Assembly (NCBI RefSeq): GCF_900112155.1
Contig: NZ_FOKQ01000005.1
Span: 62,001 to 126,000 of the forward strand
Source: Hominimerdicola alba
GTDB taxonomy: Bacteria; Bacillota; Clostridia; Oscillospirales; Ruminococcaceae
Reading direction: 5' to 3'
DNA: 64,000 nt
Of this stretch, positions 42,696 through 51,100 are shown one piece after another. A model generated the notes under the pieces. That model did not search any database and had not been told where the DNA came from. It worked only from the letters and a program-made list of their open reading frames with translations. The first letter of the stretch is position 1. Every line of letters begins with the position of its first letter. Both the position numbers and the translations under genes were made by a program.

Positions 42696-43451
42696 ATGAA
42701 TAATATGATCATGAAGAAAGCATCTATCCTTGCGGTAATAGCTGTTACTGCACTGAGCATGAGCGCCTGCGGCGATACCAAGAAGAATGAAGAGTCCAAA
42801 AAAGATACCACTTCTTCCGTTGCTGCCGCTGTTGAAGTAAGCACATCAGATGAGGAAGTAGCTGTAACTCCTGCACCAGTTGAAAGCAAGGTTGATGAAG
42901 CCCCAAAGGTAACAGAGACCGCTGAGAAGATCCACGTTGAGTTCAACAACAACGCTGGCGTAGCTATAACTCTTATACAGGTACTCGACAAGGATGGTAA
43001 GTGTATTGCTGATCTGATCGAGGAGGGTGCTTTTATCTCCACAGGTATGTCCATGGGCTTTGAGATTCCTTCGGGTCAGGATCTGACTATCAGATACGGT
43101 ACCGAGGATACTACTATTTTCGATATCAAAGGCGTAAACACAAGTGATTATACTTACATACAGCTCTGCCGCAACGTAAATGAACCTTCCTTAAAGTGCA
43201 TGACAAAGGACGGCGAAACAGTTACCATCAAAGGCAAGTATGTATCAGGTTTTGAATACAGCGAGTATGCTCCCGGTGAGATCGATCCTAACTACAACGA
43301 TAACACCTACGATTATAATAACTACGATGATACTACCGACTATAACAACTATGATAACAATGTCGATTACAACAACGGTGGTGACACCTATACCGATAAT
43401 GGCGGCAATGGCGACGGCGGCTGCATAGGCGACGACGCTTTCACATTCTGA
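42696..43451 (+). CDS. Lipoprotein with Tyr/Asn/Asp-rich tail
   Basis: 251 residues from ATG 42696 (GGAGG 11 nt upstream; ATG 42681 overlaps it). The lipobox LSMSAC gives a lipid anchor. A Glu/Ser/Thr-rich linker leads to a beta domain (about 80-190, IHVEFNNNAGVAITLIQVLD, QDLTIRYGTEDTTIFDIKG). The last ~60 residues are a low-complexity tail of Tyr, Asn and Asp (NTYDYNNYDDTTDYNNYDNN) ending in GGNGDGGCIGDDAFTF with a lone Cys. No family recognised. The tail may bind calcium or act as a cell-wall spacer; this is speculation. It sits 19 nt after the dockerin-transglutaminase gene. Confidence 0.75.
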   Translation: MNNMIMKKASILAVIAVTALSMSACGDTKKNEESKKDTTSSVAAAVEVSTSDEEVAVTPAPVESKVDEAPKVTETAEKIHVEFNNNAGVAITLIQVLDKDGKCIADLIEEGAFISTGMSMGFEIPSGQDLTIRYGTEDTTIFDIKGVNTSDYTYIQLCRNVNEPSLKCMTKDGETVTIKGKYVSGFEYSEYAPGEIDPNYNDNTYDYNNYDDTTDYNNYDNNVDYNNGGDTYTDNGGNGDGGCIGDDAFTF

Positions 43452-43452
43452 T

Positions 43453-44541
43453 ATGAGCAAGGACACTGAAAAGAAAAGCAGGATACTGTATTTCAGCCGA
43501 ATAAAGGCACTTGCCTGCATCGCGGTGGTGGTTCTGCACGGCTGCTACATGGCAGGCGGTGCTTTCGCAAGGAATAATATCGAGCGAATGACCACCCTGT
43601 TCACGGTGCGCAACCTTATGTACTGGGCTGTTCCGTCTTTCATGATGGTGAGCGGTGCGCTGATGCTGGACGAAAAGCGGAAGATCGACTTCAAAAAGCT
43701 CTTCGGAAAGTATATGCCGCGAATGGTGATAGCATTGTTTTCTTTCGCCGAGATATTTGCGGTGTATGACCACGCAGTTTACCAGAAGGACTTCAAGCCA
43801 GCGCATCTGCTTGAGGGTGTGCGCCACGCGGTGTTAGATACTTTCACAGAAAACGGCATGAGCTGGTCACACACATGGTACCTTTACCTGATGATCGCTT
43901 TTTACCTCACGCTGCCGATCTACCGCATCATAACAAAGTCGGCTGACAAAAAGGAACTGCTTTATATGCTGGGTCTGCTGTTCGTAGCAAACTCTGTGAT
44001 AACAGCGGCTAAAACGCTTATCGGCTGTGACACGCTGGTGTTCTATATCTTCATCAACAGCATCTTCCCACTGTATTTCTTCATGGGATATGCGATACAC
44101 AATGAAAAGCTTAAAATCGGACGGATACTCAGCGTGATATTCATACTGATAGGCGCGGCGGGAATGATCTTCATGACCTACTACCGTCTGCACACAGCAG
44201 ATGCAGAAACTGCTGAGCGTGTGAAAAATATCGCGGATCAGTACTTCGCACCACATACCGTGCTTGCTTCTGCTGGAGTATTCGCCCTGTTCAAGTCTTT
44301 CGATAAGAGCAAGGAGATACCTTTCATCGATAAAGCGGCAGCTGAGATAGATAAGTGCTCTTTCGGGATTTACCTGATACACATGATCGTGTACAAGCAC
44401 ATCTTCGCAGTGATGAAGTTTGACCCATTTGCACACGGCGGCGCAGTTACGCTTATTCTAATAATGCTGATAACTTTTGCAGTGTCTTATGTGATAACAA
44501 GAGTACTGAAATTTGTACCCTTAGTAAAAGAAATAATATAA
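43453..44541 (+). CDS. Acyltransferase family 3 membrane protein
   Basis: 362 residues with about ten membrane helices. The start is typical of the acyltransferase 3 (OafA/WecH) family: YFSRIKALACIAVVVLHGCYM has the R-x10-H pattern. MYWAVPSFMMVSGALML and SFGIYLIHMIVYKHIF near the end also fit. Members O-acetylate sugars of the cell surface or exported glycans. It begins 1 nt after the lipoprotein stop and ends the operon, so it may modify the same surface structure; that is inferred. Confidence 0.88.
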   Translation: MSKDTEKKSRILYFSRIKALACIAVVVLHGCYMAGGAFARNNIERMTTLFTVRNLMYWAVPSFMMVSGALMLDEKRKIDFKKLFGKYMPRMVIALFSFAEIFAVYDHAVYQKDFKPAHLLEGVRHAVLDTFTENGMSWSHTWYLYLMIAFYLTLPIYRIITKSADKKELLYMLGLLFVANSVITAAKTLIGCDTLVFYIFINSIFPLYFFMGYAIHNEKLKIGRILSVIFILIGAAGMIFMTYYRLHTADAETAERVKNIADQYFAPHTVLASAGVFALFKSFDKSKEIPFIDKAAAEIDKCSFGIYLIHMIVYKHIFAVMKFDPFAHGGAVTLILIMLITFAVSYVITRVLKFVPLVKEII

Positions 44542-44544
44542 CAC

Positions 44545-44579
44545 AAAACGGAGGATGAAAAACTATCCTCCGTTTTTTT
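44545..44579. terminator. Terminator shared by the acyltransferase and pepF genes
   Basis: AAAACGGAGGAT pairs with ATCCTCCGTTTT around an 8-nt loop, followed by T's; A's on the 5' side let it work on both strands. Confidence 0.85.
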
Positions 44580-44604
44580 ATGATATTCCGTTCCAGACAA
44601 TAGA

Positions 44605-46407
44605 TCAGTTGCTGAGTTCGTCCATCTGCTTGATGAGGTCACCGAAGAGTTTGAGGGCATCGGTTACGGGTTTAGTGGTGGACATATCCACACCTGCATT
44701 TTTCAGCAGAGTTATGGGGTCAGCCGAGCAGCCACCGCATAGGAAGCCCTCGATATAATCCTTAACAGCGGGAGCACCCTCTTTCAGAATACGCTGAGAA
44801 AGCGCAATCGCCGCCGAATAGCCTGTTGCGTACTGATATACATAGAAATCATAGTAGAAATGAGGAATCCGTGCCCACTCCATCTTGATGTCTTCGTCCA
44901 GAACTATTCCGTCGCCGAAGTACAGCTTGTTCAGATCGCCGTAGATCTGACAGAGAGTGTCTGCTGTGAGCGTGTCACCGGAAGCGCATATCTCACTGCA
45001 TTTCAGCTCGAATTCAGCAAACATGGTCTGCCTGTACAGAGTGGTGCGGAACTGCTCGAGGAAGTAATTTATCAGGTATGCTTTCTCTTTCTTGTCCTCG
45101 GTGTGGGCAAGCAGATACTGCATCAGCAGTGCCTCGTTGCAGGTTGAAGCCACCTCAGCCACAAAGATAACATAATCGCTGTATACCACAGGCTGAGTTC
45201 TGTTGGAGAGATATGAATGCAGTGCGTGACCCATCTCGTGTGCAAGCGTGAACATACAATCAAGGGTATCCTTATGGTTCAGCAGTACAAAGGGGTGAAC
45301 TCTCGCGCCCGCAGAATACGCACCGCTTGTCTTGTTCTCGTTCTCATAAACGTCTATCCAGCGGTTCTCAAAGCCCTCTTTCAGTATCGAGATGTACTCC
45401 TCGCCCATGGGTGCAAGGGCTTTCAGAACAGTCTCCTTAGCCTCTTCAAAGGTGACTTTCATGGTGAAATCCGAAACTATCGGTGTGTAGAGGTCATAGA
45501 AATGCAGTTCGTCAACACCGAGAAGCTTCTTGCGCAGAGCCACATAATCGTACATATAGTTCATATTATCGTGAACTGCCTTAATGAGGTTGTGGTAAAC
45601 CTCCACAGGAACTTCGTTGGCTGAAAGCGAGCTTTCAAGGGCTGAGCTGTACTTTCTCGCCTTTGAATAGAATTCCAGCGCTTTCATCTGAGAATCGAGA
45701 GTTGCCGCACAGGTATTGCGGAAACTGCCGTAACCCTTGTAGATAGAGTAAAATGCGGACTTTCTCAGTTCTCTGTCAGCATCCTTTACCAACGGGATAT
45801 AACTGCCGTGAGTAACCTGATGGGTCTTGCCCTTGCTGTCAACAGCGTCCTCGAATTTAAGGTCGGCATCTGAGAACATGGAGTATATCTTATCGGCGGC
45901 ATTGCCCATCTCACCTGTCATGGCGATAAGTCTTTCCTCTGCTTCGGAGAGGACATGGTCTTTTTTCAGGCGGATACGGTCAAGATGTCTGCGATAGAGT
46001 TCAAGACCGCTGTTAGCTTTGTAGAAGCCCTCCAGCACGTCATCGGGTATAGCGATGAGTTCGGGGGTTTCGAAGCTTCCCGCCGCACCGATAGCTACAT
46101 ATACGTTCATCAGCTGACCTGTGTAACCCTGATACTTAGCCACAGCGGTGTCCTCATCGGACTTACGGTGGGCGTAGTTTGCAAGTGCATCAGCAGATAC
46201 GGATATCTCATCGCACAGCTTTAAATATTCAAGCAGAGTATCGGCGCTCTCGCCAAGCCTGCCTTTATATGATGCGATAGTCTCGGGGAGCTTTTTAAAG
46301 TCCTCCAGCGCCTTTTCCCACGCTTCATCGGCTGGGAAAATATCTTCCAGCGCCCAGGTGTTCTCCTTAGCGACTTCGCTTCTCTTTGGTATTCTTTCTT
46401 CGCTCAT
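44605..46407 (-). CDS. pepF: Oligoendopeptidase F (M3 family zinc peptidase)
   Basis: 600 residues, normal length. The zinc motif HEMGH is at 390-394 (TLAHEMGHALHSYLS), with the third ligand Glu in VAEVASTCNEALL. The N-terminal RSEVAKENTWALEDIFPADEAW and the late YATGYSAAIALSQRIL are characteristic of PepF. It is cytoplasmic and cuts peptides of about 7-17 residues, useful in peptide recycling. It is a single gene, with its own promoter at 46447-46475. Confidence 0.95.
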   Translation of the reverse strand: MSEERIPKRSEVAKENTWALEDIFPADEAWEKALEDFKKLPETIASYKGRLGESADTLLEYLKLCDEISVSADALANYAHRKSDEDTAVAKYQGYTGQLMNVYVAIGAAGSFETPELIAIPDDVLEGFYKANSGLELYRRHLDRIRLKKDHVLSEAEERLIAMTGEMGNAADKIYSMFSDADLKFEDAVDSKGKTHQVTHGSYIPLVKDADRELRKSAFYSIYKGYGSFRNTCAATLDSQMKALEFYSKARKYSSALESSLSANEVPVEVYHNLIKAVHDNMNYMYDYVALRKKLLGVDELHFYDLYTPIVSDFTMKVTFEEAKETVLKALAPMGEEYISILKEGFENRWIDVYENENKTSGAYSAGARVHPFVLLNHKDTLDCMFTLAHEMGHALHSYLSNRTQPVVYSDYVIFVAEVASTCNEALLMQYLLAHTEDKKEKAYLINYFLEQFRTTLYRQTMFAEFELKCSEICASGDTLTADTLCQIYGDLNKLYFGDGIVLDEDIKMEWARIPHFYYDFYVYQYATGYSAAIALSQRILKEGAPAVKDYIEGFLCGGCSADPITLLKNAGVDMSTTKPVTDALKLFGDLIKQMDELSN

Positions 46408-46446
46408 TTGTTATCCTCCATTCGGTAAAAAAAATATAACAGTAAT

Positions 46447-46475
46447 ATTATACCATGTTCTGCTGTAAAATACAA
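46447..46475 (-). promoter_or_regulatory. Promoter of pepF
   Basis: On the minus strand TTGTAT (46470-46475) and TATAAT (46447-46452) are 17 nt apart, with an extended TGG before the -10. Confidence 0.65.
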
Positions 46476-46640
46476 GCATTTTGTGAAAAATAGTTTTGCA
46501 TGACTAACCAACTAATTTACGACTTAATCGTACAAAGCCGTGTCATCAAATGTAGAGGCATTACGATTTGCATGACTTTTTAATTCGAGTGTTATTTTAA
46601 CAAGTTTTCTAAAGTTTTAAATCGGATTTTTAGTTAGTTC

Positions 46641-46669
46641 TTGACAAATGTTTCTGCGATTGTTATAAT
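46641..46669 (+). promoter_or_regulatory. Promoter of the FN3/CBM37-like secreted protein
   Basis: TTGACA (46641-46646) and TATAAT (46664-46669) are 17 nt apart, close to consensus. The region 46476-46640 contains no other feature I can name. Confidence 0.85.
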
Positions 46670-46734
46670 ATAGTTAATAAGTATCAAGCTGATTATCATT
46701 TTGCTTGATAAATATGGAAGAAGGAGGAACTCGA

Positions 46735-46791
46735 ATGAACAAGATTCATACGAATGTAGCAATTTATAACGCAAACGTCAATGATATGTAG
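46735..46791 (+). CDS. 18-codon leader ORF
   Basis: ATG 46735 lies 6 nt after AAGGAGGA, an ideal site, and encodes MNKIHTNVAIYNANVNDM. The stop is at 46789-46791, 19 nt before the ATG of the secreted double-module protein. It is stronger in ribosome binding than the main gene. It may be a regulatory leader peptide or a small secreted peptide; no repeated codons suggest an attenuator. Confidence 0.45.
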   Translation: MNKIHTNVAIYNANVNDM

Positions 46792-46810
46792 AAAGGTCAG
46801 GTGAAATTTA

Positions 46811-47485
46811 ATGAAAAAGAATTCATCAAATAAAATGAAGAGAGTAGCAGCAGGTCTTTGTGTAGTCATGATGATAAGCGGCGCAGTACCTGTGGGCGTT
46901 ATCGGCGGCGTTGCGGCTATAAATGCAAGTGCTGAAACTCGGTCTGTATACACACCTCCAGTTATCAGTTATCTGAAGGGCTATAATGCTGTCAAACTCA
47001 GCTGGAATGAGATAGAAGGCGCTGAAAGATACGCTATTGCAGGCTATATCAACGGCGAGTGGAAGATGCTGGACAGGACAGAGGACACTACTTATACACT
47101 CAGTGGTCTGACCGCTAATACAGAGTACAGAGTATCTGTTATCCCTATGCTGAATGGAAAATACGTCAAGGATTTCTCCAACAGCATCGTTGTAACACCT
47201 AAGCCTGTTTATCCCAAACTCTCCTCTATCCAATACAACAAGACCTATCATCAGTTCAGGCTGAGCTGGAACAAGATCCCTAACGCGCAGTGCTACGGTG
47301 TTGCTGTATATCTCGCAGGCAAATGGAAGATAATCGATCAGAATATTTCTGCGAATACCACCACCTACACTTCACCCAAGCTGAGACCCGGCAAGACCTA
47401 CAAGATGATGATTGGTGCCAAGGTAAACGGCAAGTGGGATCTCTCCAATGTAAACAGCAGAGCTTTCACCGTTACTGTCAGGTAA
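46811..47485 (+). CDS. Secreted protein of two FN3/CBM37-like modules, no enzyme domain
   Basis: 224 residues. A signal peptide (about 1-42, AINASAETR) is followed by two modules (about 45-135 and 138-224). Both have AIAGYINGEWK / GVAVYLAGKWK and MLNGKY / KVNGKW. The second closely matches the C-terminal module of the GH5 enzyme at 14966 (YGIAVYLAGKWRVQ). In R. albus such modules are probably CBM37, with broad polysaccharide binding; fibronectin III is the neutral description. With no catalytic domain or dockerin, it could be an adhesion or substrate-bridging protein. AGGTGA precedes its ATG. Confidence 0.8.
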   Translation: MKKNSSNKMKRVAAGLCVVMMISGAVPVGVIGGVAAINASAETRSVYTPPVISYLKGYNAVKLSWNEIEGAERYAIAGYINGEWKMLDRTEDTTYTLSGLTANTEYRVSVIPMLNGKYVKDFSNSIVVTPKPVYPKLSSIQYNKTYHQFRLSWNKIPNAQCYGVAVYLAGKWKIIDQNISANTTTYTSPKLRPGKTYKMMIGAKVNGKWDLSNVNSRAFTVTVR

Positions 47486-47547
47486 GTACTGAATAATTCT
47501 CTTTTTTATAGTTCTTTAAGAACCGGGATTTAAATTATAGATAAAAC

Positions 47548-47577
47548 GAAACCGCCATACTTAGTACGGCGGTTTTT
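47548..47577 (+). terminator. Terminator of the FN3/CBM37-like gene
   Basis: AAACCGCC and GGCGGTTT (with TAC/GTA inside) form a stem followed by T's. Confidence 0.8.
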
Positions 47578-47627
47578 CTGTAATTATATACCGGAGCCCA
47601 AAAACTCGCTTTTCATAAAGTCGGACT

Positions 47628-47936
47628 TTACTTTTTGCTGTCATTACGGGGGAAAAGCTCGCTTATAAAACAATAAACTATCCCGGAGATACCTCCCGGG
47701 TCAGCAAGCAATGGTATCAGTGCGAGCCACTTGTGTTTGAATTGCAGCGAAATAAGCACTCCCACAGCACACAATATCCCGCCGTAAAGCGGCGCACCCG
47801 AGGGAACATAGCTATCGGCTTTTTCGGGGTGTTTTCTGTTATATCTTCCCTTGAATATCAGATAGTAGTTTATAAATATCATCGCCGCACCGGGCACGAA
47901 TAAGATCAGCCCAGCCAGAAAGTATTGAAGTGCCAT
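47628..47936 (-). CDS. Small membrane protein of unknown function
   Basis: 102 residues with about three hydrophobic segments (5-28, 47-65, 68-90). NYYLIFKGRYNRKHPEKAD is the basic loop after the first helix. No family recognised. The ribosome-binding site before the ATG (ACGGTGATCC) is weak. It lies on the minus strand downstream of the carA-carB operon, beyond two terminators. Confidence 0.55.
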   Translation of the reverse strand: MALQYFLAGLILFVPGAAMIFINYYLIFKGRYNRKHPEKADSYVPSGAPLYGGILCAVGVLISLQFKHKWLALIPLLADPGGISGIVYCFISELFPRNDSKK

Positions 47937-47956
47937 GGATCACCGTACCTTTCACA

Positions 47957-47990
47957 AAAGCGCCCTGTCATTTCGGCAAGGCGCTTTTTG
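47957..47990 (-). terminator. Hairpin between orf102 and carB-dapF, probable terminator
   Basis: AAAAGCGCC and GGCGCTTTTT form a stem with T's on both strands. On the minus strand it lies between the end of the carAB operon and the start of the small membrane gene. Confidence 0.55.
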
Positions 47991-48065
47991 TTGTTATTAT
48001 GCACATATCCTGCACTAAGACTTTGTACAGACATATGTTTTTATTTTTAACTCAGACATATTTCT

Positions 48066-48097
48066 GCAAAAGTTGTACAAAAACGTACAACTTTTTG
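48066..48097 (-). terminator. Terminator of the carA-carB/dapF operon
   Basis: GTTGTAC (48072-48078) pairs with GTACAAC (48085-48091), with T's on both sides; it lies 27 nt past the minus-strand stop. Confidence 0.7.
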
Positions 48098-48123
48098 CTG
48101 ATAATCGCTGTATATAGAAGAAC

Positions 48124-51100
48124 TTATACTCTGATGTCGCCCTCGAATACGGTAACAGCTTCACCTGTCATGAATACAGTTTCGTCTGTGTAGCGGATCT
48201 TCAGGTTGCCGCCGCGCAGCATTACTGTTATTTCCTCGTTCTTGGGACAATAGCCGTTCAGCACTGCTGCAACAACAGCTGCGCAGGCACCTGTACCGCA
48301 GGCAAATGTTTCGCCCGAGCCTCTCTCCCATACACGCATTTTCAGGGTATGAGCGTCTATCACCTTGATGAACTCGGTGTTCACTCTCTCAGGGAAGATA
48401 GCGTCATGCTCAAACTGAGGACCGACCTTCTCGATATCCATATCGTCGATATTGTTCATGAATACGATGCAGTGAGGATTACCCATGGATACGCAGGTAA
48501 CACGCTGCTTCTCGCCTGCTATCTCAACTTCCCTGTCAACTACGTGACCGTTCTCGTCAGCCGGGAGAGTGCAGGGTATCTTTACTGGATCAAGGATAGC
48601 GGCACCCATATCAACGGTAGCGCCATTTACCTCGCCGTAATGTCTGCTGAGCTTGACCTTGATGATGCCCGACAGTGTTTCTATGGTCATCAGGTCGCGG
48701 TCAACCAGACCATTATCACGCATGAACTTAGCCACACAGCGTATGCCGTTTCCGCACATCTTACCCTCTGAACCGTCGAGGTTGAACATTCTCATACGTC
48801 CGTCGGCTACCTTTGAGCGGCATACCAGTATTACGCCGTCGCCGCCGATACCGAAATGTCTGTCGGAAAGGTTCAGCGCAAAGCCCTCGGGGTTATCTAT
48901 CATGCGGTCGAAGCAGTTGAAGTAAACGTAGTCGTTGCCGCAGCCGTGCATCTTGGTGAAGTGCAGAGTGGTCTTTTCGCGGCGCATATTGTTTATATCA
49001 ACTATCTCAGTGTTGCTCTCGTTGTACTTGCTCCTGATGGAGGATGCGATAGCGTTTGCAGTATCTATGGAAGTCAGGCATGGGATATTCCACTCAACTG
49101 TCTTTCTTCTGATCTTAACAGAATCACGCGAGGGGATACGACCCTTGGAAGAAGTGGAGATAACGTAGTTCACCTTACCGCTCTCGATGAGGGTGAGGGT
49201 GTTCTCGTCGCTCTCGTGTATCTTGTTCACGGGGATAGCATCTATGCCGTGTTCTTTCAGCACCTTTGCAGTACCCTTTGTAGCGTAGATGGTGAAGCCA
49301 AGGTCTGCGAACATCTTAGCTGTCTGGGGAATTTCCTTTTTATCGGAATCACGGACAGTGATGAACACGCCGCCCTTCTGCTCAAGCTTGTAGCCAGCAG
49401 CAGTCAGACCCTTGTACAGAGATTCTTCCAGTGAGCTGGAAACTGCCAGAACTTCACCAGTAGACTTCATCTCAGGTCCCAGGTGGTTATCAACGCCGAT
49501 GAGCTTTTCAAAGCTGAATACAGGCACCTTAACAGCCACATAAGGCGAATTGGGGTGCAGACCTACACCATAGCCCATATCGCGGAGCTTTTCGCCCAGC
49601 ATAGCCTTTGTAGCAAGATCTACCATAGGCACGCCTGTAACCTTGGATATATAGGGGATAGTTCTTGAAGAACGTGGGTTAACTTCTATTACATACAGTT
49701 CATCATCATAGATGAGGTACTGGATATTTACAAGACCCTTTGTTTTCAGGGAGAGAGCCAGTCTCTTAGAGCAGTCAACTACCTTGTCGATAAGTCTGTC
49801 GGATACGTTCCAAGCGGGGTAAACAGCTATGGAGTCACCCGAGTGGATACCTGTTCTCTCGATATGCTCCATGATACCGGGGATAAGAATCTCCTCGCCG
49901 TCGCAGATAGCATCTATCTCAAGCTCGATACCCATGAGGTACTTATCGATAAGCACGGGGTTCTCGATACCCTGGTCGAGTATGATAGCCATGTACTCCT
50001 TGATATCAGCCTCGTTGAAGGCGATTATCATATTCTGTCCGCCAAGCACATAGGAAGGTCTCATCAGTACAGGGTAGCCTATCTTATCAGCTACATCAAG
50101 AGCTTCTTCACAAGTCATAACGGTAAAGCCCTCGGGACGCTTGATGTGCAGGTCTTCAAGCAGTTCGTCAAAACGCTCTCTGTCCTCGGCAGCATCGATG
50201 GAATCAGGAGGTGTACCCAGTATCTTAACACCGTTCTCGTTGAGGTGCTTGGTCAGCTTGATAGCGGTCTGTCCTCCGAAAGCTACAACTACACCCACAG
50301 GCTTCTCAACGCGGATAATGTTCATAACATCCTCGTTGGTGAGAGGTTCGAAGTACAGTCTGTCAGCTGTATCAAAGTCAGTGGAAACTGTCTCAGGGTT
50401 GTTGTTTACGATAACTACATCATAGCCATGCTCTTTCAGCGCCCATACGCAGTGTACGGAAGCATAGTCGAACTCGATGCCCTGACCGATACGTATAGGA
50501 CCCGAACCGAAAACTATTACGGTATCCTTCTTCTGCTTCTGCTCAGCGATGAACTCGGCAGCTTCGTCCTCGTCATCGTAGGTGGAGTAGAAGTAAGGTG
50601 TATTGGCAGCGAACTCGGCAGCACAGGTATCAACCATCTTGAATACTGCGTGAGCAGGTTCTTTGACCTTTTCGCCCGAGATGCGCTCGATTACCTTATC
50701 GGGATAGCCCATCTTCTTGGCTTCAAAGTATGTTTCCTTGGAAACGTTGCCCTTAGCCAGTTCTTTTTCCATATCTATCAGCTTGCAGAGCTTGTTGAGG
50801 AACCACTCGTCTATCATAGTGATGGAGTGTATCTCATCAACGCTCACGCCGCGGCGGAGTGCTTCGTATACAACGAACATTCTCTCATCGCTGGGTTCAT
50901 GCAGCTTTGATCTTATCTCATCATCAGAGAATTCAAGCATCTTGGGCGAGATAAGGCAGTCGTGACCTATCTCGGCACCGCGAACAGCCTTCATTATAGC
51001 CTGCTCGAATGTTGTGCCGATAGCCATTACTTCGCCTGTAGCCTTCATCTGGGTGCCCAGTTCACGCTTAGCATAAACGAACTTGTCGAAAGGCCACTTG

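Noticed and set aside
48985-48987. Independent translation start for dapF at the internal ATG
   Set aside because: No ribosome-binding site precedes it and no stop ends CarB, so a fusion protein is the simpler reading. A minor internal start cannot be excluded.
49843-50910. 355-codon plus-strand open frame inside carB
   Set aside because: Antisense shadow of a conserved gene; the low-stop content comes from carB codon use.
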